64,000 nt of DNA from Micropterix aruncella (lineage: Eukaryota; Arthropoda; Insecta; Lepidoptera; Micropterigidae), in the NCBI GenBank assembly GCA_944548615.1, contig OX155964.1, forward strand, positions 16,968,653-17,032,652, in the 5' to 3' direction. Below, one piece after another: positions 11,306-21,640 of this stretch (position 1 is the stretch's first letter; every line of letters starts with the position of its first letter). Made by a program: the position numbers and the translations under genes. Below the pieces are notes generated by a model. It saw nothing but the letters and a program-made list of their open reading frames with translations. It made no database searches and was not told the DNA's origin.

Positions 11306-12170
11306 ATGCAAATCTAGACGAGATATCTGATATCGCTAAAGCTATCAATTTCATATACATATCAATTCGTTCAATCGGTTCGGTAAAAAATAATTACTAG
11401 AATGTATTTAATTTACTAACTAATCCTTAATGACTAGTGATTAAAAAGGTAGTTATATCTTATAGAGATGATTTTGTTCACAATTTTTTTTTCTGCCTGA
11501 ACAATCCTCGTCATTACCCCTCATAAAATCCTATTTAACCCCTTTGGGGGTAATTCTCCCAGGTTGGGAATCGCTGATTTATGTCTATGTTTCAGCAGAA
11601 TTATTAGTATTGCAAATATTAAAACATATCATCATTATATGGTCTCGAATTGATAGTGGATAAGTGCCTTTATTTTGAATTTATATTAATATAGGTTAAA
11701 TGATAAGAATAATCCAAGGTAAAGGGTAAAGAGATACCTTGATCAAATAAGGAAATTTGTAAGAAATCCATTCGACTGATAATATTATCGATAGTAAACG
11801 TTTACGTCACGTGTGACATTGCTATTGTGACAAGACTGAAGCACAGTAAATATAAATATAGCTTAAGACTAAAGGCTAACGGTAGTAGATAAGTAATAGA
11901 TTAGTGATTCATAGATACGGTGAAATGCTATCGACACAAAACGGAAAGGATCAACAGATTATTTCATTTTACATGCCAAGAAACTTATGTTATTTATATA
12001 ATTCATGTTTATTCATTTTTAAACTTATTTCATTACTAGTAGTACATGAATATAACAATTGTGAATAGCAAGAAAATGTATAAATTTTCAATTTTCAATT
12101 TCAATTTCAATTTATTTCCAAAAAATCTTAACAGATTGTAGAAACTTAATATTTAGGTACATTTAAATTA
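11306..12170. other. AT-rich spacer
   Basis: No gene recognised. TTTCAATTTCAATTTCAATT near 12090-12110 is a short tandem of a TTTCAA hexamer. Confidence 0.4.
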
Positions 12171-12340
12171 CAGTATATTAGTTCGTTTTTACAATATTTA
12201 AATTTATCACCACGTACATACAGTTACTTCTTTATTGCTTTTAGTATATTAGTTCAGTAATTAATACAGTATATTAGTTCGTTTTTACAATATTTAAATT
12301 TATCACCACGTACATACAGTTACTTCTTTATTGCTTTTAG
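12171..12340. repeat. 74-bp direct repeat
   Basis: The 74-bp unit beginning CAGTATATTAGTTCG and ending TATTGCTTTTAG occurs at 12171-12244 and again at 12267-12340, apparently identical, with 22 bp between. This is a recent local duplication. Confidence 0.9.
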
Positions 12341-12560
12341 GGCATCCAATCATTTTTAAGATTTATTTACTAAAACCACAAATTAAAATAATTGATAAAA
12401 ATAATCAAGAAATTAAAATCAGAAAAAGTCAGAATAATTAAAAAATACTACTTAAAATTGTCAAAAAAATGACCAAAAAATTTGAAAAATTATTTAAAAT
12501 CTAATTTGAAAAATTATTAATCGATCTTGTATGGCAAAGGAATGTCGAGGTCATCCTAAC

Positions 12561-12586
12561 CACAGTATACCAACTGGTATACTATG
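12561..12586. repeat. Nano-palindrome insertion, ACAGTATA type, copy 1
   Basis: A 26-bp palindrome: the left arm CACAGTATACCA and right arm TGGTATACTATG meet at a 2-bp centre. It is flanked by TCCTAAC on both sides (12554-12560 and 12587-12593). It matches the insertion at 55961-55985 in arms and length. Confidence 0.7.
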
Positions 12587-12593
12587 TCCTAAC

Positions 12594-13055
12594 TATGCAG
12601 ACCGATGCCTGTTCTAAGGTGGCCTTTATTTTGTCCACCGGGTCCATAGGTGGCGGAACGGCTTGGAGATTTCCTGGCTAGCTGCTCTGCAGTCCCCGAC
12701 CATTCAGGGGCTATTAGGATGTGGTGGTGGTTCCTTAAGAAAGGCTGCTTACAAAATTCTACAATATCCTACGACATCTTTGTGTCATAGTGATTAGTGC
12801 CGCCATCAAATAAGCACGCTCTGCTACAGTCAGCTGCGTAGCAGTATATCCAAGAGTGGAAGTCAAGTAGACTGGAACAGTTCTGGGTAATAAGCTTTTA
12901 GCGTAGACGATAGTCATCGAATCGATAATAGTACAGCGTGTGGAAAGCAACGGAAAACCACCACATATTTTTTTCCACGAAGATCATTATGGCTGAAAAC
13001 AATTGTACCACGGCAATCAGTCCCCGGCAGACCTTGAATGTTCGGAGGGTACGAT
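12594..13055. other. Unassigned sequence
   Basis: Moderate GC for the region, with open frames on the minus strand that match nothing I know. It may belong to the same LINE remnant that follows, but I see no conserved motif. Confidence 0.3.
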
Positions 13056-13059
13056 GAAT

Positions 13060-13430
13060 CTCCGGATCAAACATGAAGATCTCCACGTGGAATGTTAAAA
13101 TTGTGTACGACACAAGCAAGATGATGAACATAGAAAGGGAAATTCTGCGATTTAACATAGATATCCTCGGTATCAGTGAATCAAGACACAAAGGTGTCGG
13201 TATGCGAGTACTAGACCGGGACGATACAGTTATTTACCACAGTGGCAATGAAATCGTTACAGTTTATTACAACTGATCGTCCAAGGAAAGATACAGGGCG
13301 GAGGAAACTGGGATGAAGAAGAACATCTTGGCTTTTAAATCTGCGCCAATGGTTTGGGGCCAGAACCCGATCCTTGTTCAGAGCAGCTGTGTCGAGGGTA
13401 CAAGTCCAAGAAGAAGAATATGATTAGCAC
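13060..13430 (+). pseudogene. RTE-type LINE fragment, internally deleted
   Basis: From 13073 the translation starts MKISTWNVKIVYDTSKM and continues DILGISESRHKG: the N-terminal part of an AP-like endonuclease with its conserved Asn and Glu. A stop follows at about 13274. Directly after, about 13275-13420, another frame reads a SWLLNLRQWFGA-like block and LFRAAVS, which resembles the extreme C-terminal region of RTE-like polyproteins. The reverse transcriptase between them is missing. A 15-bp phrase (GAAGAATATGATTAG) is duplicated at about 13414-13450, just past the end. Confidence 0.65.
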
Positions 13431-13434
13431 CCCT

Positions 13435-14390
13435 AGAGAAGAATATGATTAGAGGTACAGAATTTTCGTGTTTATGAAATAGATGCGAATTTATGCGAAA
13501 TTTCTTGAAATTTGAAAAAATGTAAAAATACGCACATGAAAAAAATTCACTAAAATTTCTCTGCATATGAGATTAAATACAACAAATGAAGCCTACTTTC
13601 ATATCGGTCAGTTATTGTGCCCATCTGTGGCTTTAGGTCACCACCTTAAAACAAAATGCATTACTCGAAAACTTCTCAAAAAATCCTTTTTTCAGAGAAA
13701 TTTCTCAAAATGAGCTGATTGATGGGTACCTATAATCACTTTCATCGTTTAATGGTTTAATCAGTAAATAGGAATGAAAATTGTTAATGTTAAGGACTAA
13801 ATGCTGTACTCTGGCGGTACTAAATGCTGATTTTTAACCTAGCAGCGTTACAGAGTTAGTTACTTTTACTCTGTTAGTTAAACCACGTAGAAGCAGAATG
13901 CTTCTTTATTAAATATGATGTCGCCAGTTACGGACAGAACGATTCTAAATGGCCAAATATTGAAAGTAGGTACAACAATGTAAGCTTTTAATTTTTATTA
14001 AATATAAATTGTAGGCCTATTAAAATTTGTTTTATATGCAGGATATGCAAATTTTAGCGAAATTTCGATATTTTTTTTTTTTTTGATCAATTTCTGTTTT
14101 TTTTTTTTGCTAAAATTCCGTATTTCTAAATATGATGAATGGCTCTACTTATGAAGTTGTCACGGGGCGTAAGATAATGCTGCAGCTGTAATCGAAATTG
14201 AAATAAAATCGTAGCGGGTTGTTTTTTCCATACCATAAAGCACAGCATATATTTTTTATTGATTCGTCGAACAGATCGATCGATACCTTGATGCCGAAAG
14301 GGACAAAGTATTGTATCGATCTGAGGTCGTCACTGCGCTCGCGCCCGGTCCCTGGAAACTATCGATCTAGAGATATCGATTTATATCTGA
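13435..14390. other. AT-rich spacer with ATCGAT clusters
   Basis: Mostly low-complexity sequence. Between 14270 and 14380 ATCGAT occurs several times (GATCGATCGATAC, TATCGATCTAGAGATATCGA), resembling DREF-type core motifs, but no gene is attached to it. Confidence 0.3.
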
Positions 14391-14397
14391 TCTGTTT

Positions 14398-14622
14398 ATG
14401 ACGGTATGCGACGCGCCTGGGCGGATATATGATAATATAGATTGCGCACAGGTGGGTACCCACCTTGAATTTCATCGTAGCCTACGTATCCCAAATCATA
14501 AAACCGTATTTTTGTCCTACTCCTTCTCCGTACAAGTAACCCGACTATGGAATCAGCTTTCTCCAGCTGTTAGAAGCGCTAATATATTAAATTTACTTTT
14601 GGCTTTAGATACCTACTTTTAA
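14398..14622 (+). pseudogene. LINE C-terminal fragment (jockey/CR1-like)
   Basis: The C-terminal half reads PNHKTVFLSYSFSVQVTRLW followed by NQLSPAVRSANILN, the usual end of jockey/CR1-like polyproteins (a SxxxRxxRLWNxLP pattern and a short helix before the stop). The N-terminal half is not recognisable. It is heavily 5'-truncated and no tail was identified. Confidence 0.6.
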
Positions 14623-15730
14623 AATGCATAAAAATTCCTTATATTTTAAAATCTCATTTGAAATTTTTTCGTATCTTGTAGTAATCTAATTTTGCCTAAT
14701 CATCTTGTCACATCAACATGTCGGTAGACTGGAAGATACTAATATTACTACCACTACCTATTTGGTAATAATGTTCATTAAGTATGACAGTAACCTTCTA
14801 AGGACCATGGGACATATGTATGTGTCCCATAATTTAAAAAATAATTTTATAAATTATCGAACAAGAATAATTTATAAACTATATTTTTTCCATATTATTA
14901 ATACATCAGAATCCCAATATTAGGAAAAGAAATATTGTTTAAAAATATTTAGAGTCGTGAGAAATCCCGAATACCTCCACTGACAAAGGTTGCACATCGG
15001 TGTCACTTCAAAAGGTGCCACTAACAAGTAAGGTAACCTGAAACACATCACAATAAAAAAACATAATATATTGTAAAACGTTCTTTAATCTATATCATGC
15101 ATTTGGGAGAATGCTCACCTTCCTAAGCCATCTCTTCAATCGCTGCGGCTTTACCACTGACGGAGAGCAAGTTGTTGCAAGTTTAATTACACTAGATCTT
15201 ATTCCTAAGAAGTTGCTGTTTGCTACTGTAAAGTACTTTCATTATATGTGAAAACTTTTAATTGGCCTTCAGCACTTATTTCTCAATGTTTGTTTGTTTC
15301 ATTTTCTAAAAGATTTGAAATAAAGTTTAGTTCAACGTTGTTTTGGAGTTAATTTTCAAATCCTCATATATGAAAATATATTATATCGAAACACGACATG
15401 CTCAGTTTTAAAACAAAAGCTAGTTTTTACCTGGTGCTGGCGCCATCTTGAAAGAACCTAATAAATGTTTTTTACAGTGCGTTTTTTAATGTCTCGTAGT
15501 CAAAAACATAAAACTAGGCAATTTGGACGCGTTTCTCTCTCAAAGGGGGGCTTTACAGCGCCGATTTCGGGTTTCGGCGTCATATTGGGCGCCATATTGG
15601 ATATCTCACTTCCGGTCAGGATTTCGCTTGGGCCACCGGCATTTTAAGATTCAGCAGGGTCGATTCACAAAAATGAAGTCCTTGCAAATACGCCGGTACG
15701 TATTTGTAGGTAACTATTACACATCTGTCT
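14623..15730. other. Spacer, nothing recognised
   Basis: AT-rich sequence with a GC-richer patch at about 15530-15650 holding the phrase GGCGCCATATTGGATATCTC. No gene or defined element seen. Confidence 0.35.
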
Positions 15731-15734
15731 AATG

Positions 15735-15985
15735 TGCCGCGTAATATAATGGACATCTTGTTTGTGACATGTATGGAGTAATGCTGACGCCACGCATATA
15801 TTGTTGAGCAGTCTGGGCATTTGTTTCAAGTTCTGTATTGCATCTACTGTCCACTGATGAATTTTCCGCTTTTACAAAACAATTTGGGTATTAATTAAAA
15901 TTGCACCTCTCCTAGTACGCCAGCGCCAGGCGTCCCGGAGTCTGGCCTGCTGACCTATAGTCCTATGACCTATGACCTGAGTGGC
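15735..15985 (-). repeat. Repeat X, inner part
   Basis: The reverse complement matches 45690-45965 over most of its length (CCAGACTCCGGGA(C/A)CCTGGCGCTGGCGTACTA, the ATGCAATACAGAACT phrase, and ATTACTCCATACATGTCACA). Here the outer arms seen at 45610 and 45963 are missing, so this is a partial copy. Confidence 0.7.
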
Positions 15986-16021
15986 GCAACTATAGGGTGG
16001 CAGGGCTGGCAAAATGCCACG

Positions 16022-16033
16022 CCCCCCCCCCCC
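16022..16033. repeat. Homopolymer C run
   Basis: Twelve C residues inside a GC-rich patch (16015-16065) of unknown nature. Confidence 0.8.
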
Positions 16034-16221
16034 GACCCGACGAGGGCCCCGGTCTGACAGGGAAACTGTCGAAGGGTTTTTTATTATTCGTTTAGACATA
16101 TTTTTATAGATAATTAAACTTTTTTTTTTCAAGTTTGAAACACCATAACTTTTGTATTTTTTTTACTGGTAGGGCTTTATTTACTGGGAAGGCCCCGTCC
16201 AATGAATTTGCCACGGGCCAC

Positions 16222-16261
16222 AGATGGTATAGTCACAGTATAATAACATTCTGGTATACTG
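16222..16261. repeat. Relic related to the ACAGTATA nano-palindrome
   Basis: CACAGTATAATAACATTCTG followed by GTATACTG has the same arms as the insertions at 12561 and 55961 but a longer, less symmetrical centre, plus an extra TGGTATAGT in front. No clean flanking direct repeat. Confidence 0.4.
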
Positions 16262-16560
16262 GCCCGTATTATGTTTCTCGCATGTGCCTAAATTGAGGTC
16301 TAAAAAGGCGCTAAAACGACGCTTAATTTTGAAGTGACGTTTTGGTATTCCCTTTCATGGGTCCTAACTGGCGAGTGCTTATACACATGTAGAGATCATC
16401 AGGTGCTTAAATTGACGTTAAGCACCGTCGAGACCCTTTTTGGTATTCTGTTTCTAAAACTGTCATGGCGTATGGGTCTTGTTCGGGGTCTTATCTAAGA
16501 ACGGTGTTAAATCGATCAGTCTTCGTCTGACAGCCGTGTAACGTGTTTTTGCTTGTGATT
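16262..16560 (+). repeat. Repeat Y, copy 1
   Basis: It begins GCCCGTATTATGTTTCTCGC and continues with several CTTAA/TTAAG phrases. The start is the reverse complement of 23400-23437, which ends GCGAGAAACGGAATACGGGC. In both places a repeat X piece lies on the other side of the GGGCC junction. Confidence 0.5.
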
Positions 16561-17957
16561 CCGAAGACTGTTGCAATTTTCAAAGATGTTTGCTCAGCAT
16601 TGGCTTTGAAATCGAAGTAGGGATGATGAGCTCAGATTATCGTTTATTCATATCTATATCTTGCCCTGAAAATCTTGTGTATTTTTTTTTGTAGGTTATG
16701 ATAATCGCCCTGTATATTCATGTTTATGTTCTGTATATTCATGTTAGTATTCTCCTTATTACTGTTTCATTTTATTTCAAAACAAACGAAAACGCGAATC
16801 GACACACAAACACGAAATGGCGCGGCGCGCGGCGAGCGATCAGGCGAATGACCAGGCGGCGAGCTGTCAAAATTAGGACCCCGCTTTAGAACGGCCATAG
16901 ACAAGACGGAAATTTTAAGGCGACGATGTAGGTAAATTTCGAAAATTACATTTTTTGGCAATTTTTGAACAGTCATACTGAAATAACTGATGATGTTAGC
17001 CAACAAAAAAAAATTATCGTAACTCACAGTACCTTTCTTAAGTAGATAGCTATTTCAGATTTTTTTTTAAGTATTGGAAAATTGAGGAAAATAATTAAAT
17101 CTGGGAGCTATACAGGAAATTTTCATTTTAGAGCATTTCTTGAAACGTGCCTAATACTAAACTGCACGATCAAGAAACTCAAAAAAAATACTACGGCATT
17201 TTAACAATAGTTGTAAAGAGGAATGCTTTCGCATAAATTTATAAAAATAAGTTTTTCTTGTTAAAAAAAATTATATAAAAAGTGTAACTATCATCCATAT
17301 TCACTGTTAAATATTACTTATTACTGTGTGTTTTTTTCAAGTTTGTTTTTTTTTACATAAACTATGTACAATAAACTTGTAGTACTGACGATTATTTTTC
17401 TCAAATAAAATATCAGTATATTTTAAAAATAATATTTTGCAGAGCCCGTTTATATTATTTTTGTCATACAATGAGATGAGCGCGCTCTTCTCGCGACGAC
17501 GCGCTGGCATTCAAAATGCCGCAAGCGACATTGGGTCAATATGGTTCTTATGTGGGGATCAATTACTGATTCAAATGGCATAACAGCCAACCTTTTATAA
17601 TGAAATGTTATTGGCTCTTAGAAACGTGGTTCATTTCGGCTTCGAAGGCCGACATATGCGGTTGCGTTCGCGACGCTCTGTTTCATGACTTATTATTACC
17701 AAATTGACATTTCGATGGATCGGAGATGTGAAGTAAAAAAATATCGGTTTTAGATGGCTATTTCACCGTGTAAATGAAAGAGGTTTAAAAACATGATAAA
17801 TCATATGTTGAAAAATAGAAACAATAATAAGTAAAATAATATTTAATATTTATTTATTTTTTTTTTAAATTTACAATATTACTTTTTTTTAATAAAAAGT
17901 GTTCATTTATTTGATAACAATGTTTCTTTATGTATAAAAACAAAAAAAAAATATACA
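16561..17957. other. AT-rich spacer
   Basis: It has a GC-rich phrase at 16817-16880 (CGCGGCGCGCGGCGAGCG). Long A/T runs surround it. No coding region recognised. Confidence 0.35.
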
Positions 17958-18035
17958 TATCGGTAGGTTTTGAACCTACGACCGGTGTGATCTTATGCGA
18001 GTTTAAAACAAGTGCGCCACTTCAGCTTGCTTCCC
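17958..18035 (-). tRNA. tRNA-like relic or tRNA-derived SINE head
   Basis: On the minus strand there is a box-A-like CTGAAGTGG, then about 45 nt later a perfect T-arm: GTAGG, loop TTCAAAA, CCTAC. A T-run that could end pol III transcription lies about 12 nt beyond. I cannot pair an acceptor stem or a normal anticodon arm, so it is not a functional tRNA gene. A tRNA-derived SINE or a decayed tRNA copy is more likely. Confidence 0.35.
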
Positions 18036-18264
18036 GCGAGTCAAAATGTGTCATATATAAGGGGACAGTAAATAATGCCAATACATTTGCGTTAGAGCCA
18101 TATGACAGAGCTATACACCATGTATAAATATAATATACTATTAGGCTACGATTCTGACCGTTCTAATATAGAAAACCGTCAGATAGGCAGAATTGTAATT
18201 TAAAAAACAAAACGTAGGTATCTACTTTTTAAAAGCTTTTATTCAACTTGTAATGTCTGTGAAA

Positions 18265-19413
18265 AAAAAAATAAAAATGCGAAGAAATATTACATCAGCA
18301 GTAGCTTACAATAAATGTCAAAACTTTTCAATTGATGAGAAAATTGATTGCCTGTATAATGACATTTTGAACGCCCCGATAGATGCATTTGGAAACCATG
18401 ATAAATGTAGAAGTTTTTAAAATTGTTTGTCGGAAAATGAAACACTGGATGCAATGAGTTGTTTGATGGGTGACATTATTTGGGAAAGAATACGTTACAT
18501 AACTTAAAACGTAGGTAGCAATACATGCAAGAAGCCTAATTCATGATGTAGATAGTAATGTTCTCGAAAGGTTTAACGGCATCATTGCAAAATTTATTGG
18601 TGGTAAGAGGACAAATTACATCCAAAAGCAGTCTTACCAAGCGCGATGTAATGCGGCAGTTATATCATTTAATACAAAACAGCCACTCTCAAGATTACAT
18701 AAAAAATATATAGGCAAAAGTCCCTCTGGCAGGATATCAAAAGTGGAATAAAGAAGACAGAGGCATTTAAGTAAATCCATTCTTTATAAAAGAAATAAAA
18801 GCAGAAAGTTTTTTTGAAAAAAAAAACAATAATTCGCATTATGGAGAACATTGCAACCAACCCGATGTTCCATCAGAAATATTCGAAAAAAGCAAAGCTC
18901 TGTTATTTCAAGAATTGGAAAATAGAAAAATGATCGATTGCGAATTGAAAAACTTACGGTTATTCAAGGTGAAAGCAGCGAGTGGTTGGAATTACGAAGA
19001 AAAATGGTAACTGCGTCTAACTTTGGCAAAATTGTCAATAGTTAACAACACACAAAATGCGCCAATTTAGTTAAATCCATGACTGAAAATGGGATTTGAG
19101 CAACGTAGCATCAATTTGCCATGGAAAAGAAAATGAAACAACTGCACTAGAATGAAAAATATGTCTAGAAAAAGTGGAAATTCAGCAATGTGGATTATTC
19201 ATTGACCCTAAATTTCCATTTTTGGGAGCTTCTCCAGATGGAATATCTGATGATTATATTTTTGAAGTCAAATTTCCCATTACAGCGCATAGAATCTGGT
19301 TAACGGAAGCGACAAGAAAAAGAAAAGTGACATTTTGGAAACAGAAAGATGGAAAACTTGAAATCAGCATCAAACATCACTGGTACGTTCAAGTTCAAGG
19401 ACAGGTCCATATA
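18265..19413 (+). pseudogene. YqaJ-like exonuclease family protein, 5' part, degenerate
   Basis: Several frames and stops must be combined. Recognisable blocks are LYNDILNAPIDAFGNHDKC near 18352, VLERFNGIIAKFIGGKRTNY and QARCNAAVISFNTKQ near 18560-18690, GESSEWLELRRKMVTASNFG near 18968, then CGLFIDPKFPFLGASPDGIS and YIFEVKFPI from 19185. The GASPDG...EVKFP core is the YqaJ/lambda-exonuclease-type nuclease motif (Asp, then Glu-x-Lys), and the upstream SEW...TAS..G block is the family's N-terminal signature. In insects such proteins are usually tied to DNA transposons. The reading stops at VQGQVHI, where an insertion begins, and resumes at 21360. Confidence 0.75.
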
Positions 19414-20126
19414 TAATTTCTTTTTATTTATTTATTTTTTATTTTATTTCTAGAAAAATACAGCGCATACAATATACATACGTGTGCATAAATGTAGAAA
19501 AAAAAGAAAAACATTACGCCTATAATCGTTTATTACACATTTGGATTTCAGCATATTACACTTAAAAATTAATTATAAAATAAACAAAGTTCATATTAAA
19601 TATAAAAAATATATAGAAAACCGATGGGGGAGGTAGGGAATTGGAAGTGATTAGGAAGAAGGAGTTAGACGATGGTATGTGTATATGTATATAGATATAA
19701 ATAAAGATATAGATAGGTCGTATAGTGGATATATAAATACAGATATTTATTTATGTTTATAGGTATTTATAGATATATAATAAATATTTATAGATATTTA
19801 TAAATATTTGTGGTAGCTACTGATATGTTGTATATATATCCTTCTAGCCGTGTTCGGCCACAGCGACTGCATTGTAGATTCTAGTGACTTCTTTAGTCTT
19901 CTCAGAGTCCACTGTTCGGAAGCAGTCAAGTGCGCAGGCTATATTATAGTGCACAGGTGGGCGCGCGACCACGGGTGCACTCTCTCTTCCTCCCTCTTCT
20001 GAACCCGATGGAACGGAGACCGTTACGACCAGAGAAAAGTTTGGATGCAGATAAAATAAAATAAATCAATTAATCGCTAACGCAGCAATGACTGTCATTG
20101 TTAAATTTTTACTCAATATTGCAGAG

Positions 20127-20510
20127 CTATTTTTTCGGATTTAGTTCGTTTTTCACACTGTCATTTATGAAATTGGTAGTTATGGCTTGTGGTGATGTTT
20201 GAGTTTTTTCTGGAGCTATTGTAGAGATGACCGGTGACTTATTGGTAGTTGTTGTAGTAGGCGGTGATATAGAAGATGCATTATTGGATTTATCCTGGTT
20301 TTCTGATGATCTCGTGTTGTTGCTCATGGGGCTGTGTTGAATACAGCATACAGTCTCTTGTTCCGACATTATACAAAATTGTGATAGTTTCCCTTTTGGC
20401 AAATCCCCCTCAGTTTTTGGACAATTTTTCGCCGGTAGACATACTCCTAAAACGCCATTTATTTCACATGACTCTTCACGGCAGTGTATATGCCAGGTCC
20501 CTTGGCACTT
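20127..20510 (-). pseudogene. CLIP-domain segment with Ser/Thr-rich linker
   Basis: Minus-strand translation gives CREESCEINGVLGVCLPAKN followed by CPKTE ... FCIMS ... TVCC: six cysteines in the CLIP pattern. A Ser/Thr/Pro/Asn-rich linker (TTTTTNKSPVI region) then runs to a stop at 20127. CLIP domains normally sit N-terminal to a trypsin-like domain in insect haemolymph proteases; here the CLIP follows protease sequence. No signal peptide or start codon precedes it, so it is a fragment or exon of a relic. Confidence 0.6.
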
Positions 20511-20875
20511 CCGCAAGGGCTCTTTCCAATACTGGTAACGGTGATTATGTTGAAAAGGCATTGGTTGTCAGCTATCGCCACTTGCAGAGATCCACCACTA
20601 TCGCCTCCACAAGAGTCTCGTAATCCTTCTAAGCTGCCAGCGCACAATTGATCGTCCTTATACCTTGCGGTAACCTCCTTCTGAGAGTCTTTGCATATAG
20701 TCTTCGAAAGGTGGCTGGTCAATCAAATCCACCACCACCTTCAGTAAGTCCTCCGATGTATCTTCAGCAAAGTCGATCTGCCTTCAGCCAGTAACTACAG
20801 CTCGCTTGTTTTCGATGGTCGACTTTTCCATAGACACGCTGGTCGAATATTTAAAGTGAACAGCTCAGACCGATC
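20459..20875 (-). pseudogene. Trypsin-like (CLIP-family) serine protease, C-terminal part, broken
   Basis: On the minus strand: LFTLNIRPACLW near 20860, then AVVTG followed by TGA where Trp would be expected, then QIDFAEDTSEDLLKVVVDL. After a frameshift near 20715 come QLCAGSLEGLRDSCGGDSGG and GPGIYTAV, then a stop at 20459. The catalytic Ser is present in GDSGG, and the Asp six residues before it predicts trypsin-like specificity. The usual Pro after GDSGG is Ser. The His and Asp catalytic blocks upstream are missing. No introns are visible between the blocks, consistent with a retrocopy. At least two frameshifts and one nonsense codon rule out function. Confidence 0.75.
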
Positions 20876-21049
20876 AGATCCTTCGGGACGCGTCCCGTGT
20901 TAACCGCGAGTTAATCCAGACTATAGAATTGTACTATAATCACTAAAATTTATTATTTAATTATTATTTAGAGGGGAGAAAATTTTAAAATATGTTGACA
21001 CTTAGAATTTAAATTTCGAATTTTATTTTGTTGTATAGAAAGTATATAA

Positions 21050-21345
21050 CTAATTACTATAGGTATTAACAAGCTCGTTAGGTGCAATTGATTTGAATAA
21101 TTCTTTAACGAACGTCGGTTGGTTGAGGTTGAAAATGTCGATGGTGGAGAAACAAGAGTCGTACGTGCATATCAGCCCATAAGCGATGGAATGTTTCCCG
21201 TAGTTGGTATTGGCACGAGATACCTCAAACGTGCGTGAATTGCGAATTAATCGCTGAGGAACGAAAAAACGTAAGTTTTCAACAAGGTATGAACTATCTG
21301 TGGTATTGTGGATAACTTTAAAGAAAGTGTGCTGGAAAGAAACTG
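21050..21345 (-). pseudogene. LINE C-terminal fragment inside the antisense insertion
   Basis: Minus-strand reading FFKVIHNTTDSSYLVENLRF, then VPQRLIRNSRTFEV and TNYGKHSI, ending in a stop at 21050. This pattern (FK-xx-HN, VP, RN-xx-F, RTNYG) is the C-terminal region of jockey/CR1-like elements. It is cut at its 5' side about 15-35 bases from the CATATA junction, as expected for 5' truncation. Confidence 0.65.
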
Positions 21346-21359
21346 TAACTGGAACGATA

Positions 21360-21640
21360 CATATAACTGGAAAGGAAGTGTGCCTATTTACATTTTGGTC
21401 TGGTAAAAACGATCTCCTCAAAACCGAATATATACAGACGAATGATTTGATTTGGACAAATGTCATGGAAAAAACTTGTTTGTTTTTATATGGACTGTGT
21501 ATTACCTGAAATTATCGATCCAGGAGTATGAAGGAATATGGATTTAAGGGAGCCTGAATACACTTTGAAAGAAGCAAATAAAAGAAACGACACGATAAAA
21601 CGAAAGAAATCGGTTCCTCTCCCTTGTCCAACGCTTAAGC
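21360..21640 (+). pseudogene. YqaJ-like exonuclease family protein, 3' part, degenerate
   Basis: Resumes the relic interrupted at 19413: HITGKEVCLFTFWSGKNDLL, then KTEYIQTNDLIW, followed in another frame by LPEIIDPG and a stop, then RNMDLREPEYTLKEA to a stop near 21636. The order continues the 5' part without a gap, which is the best evidence that both were one reading frame. Confidence 0.7.

Larger units (their letters stand above)
19414..21359 (-). mobile_element. Antisense insertion splitting the YqaJ pseudogene
   Basis: The YqaJ reading ends at ...QVHI (CATATA at 19408-19413) and resumes with HITGKEVCLF at CATATA 21360-21365, so CATATA looks like a target duplication around a 1946-bp insertion. 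Read on the minus strand, the insertion starts with a 5'-truncated LINE C-terminus, continues through protease and CLIP relics, and ends with an A-rich AAATAAATAAATAAAAAG-type tail next to the junction. This is the layout of a single retroposition event with extra 3' sequence. Separate later insertions are an alternative. Confidence 0.55.

Noticed and set aside
17958..18035. A functional tRNA gene
   Set aside because: T-arm is good but the acceptor stem does not pair and no normal anticodon arm forms.
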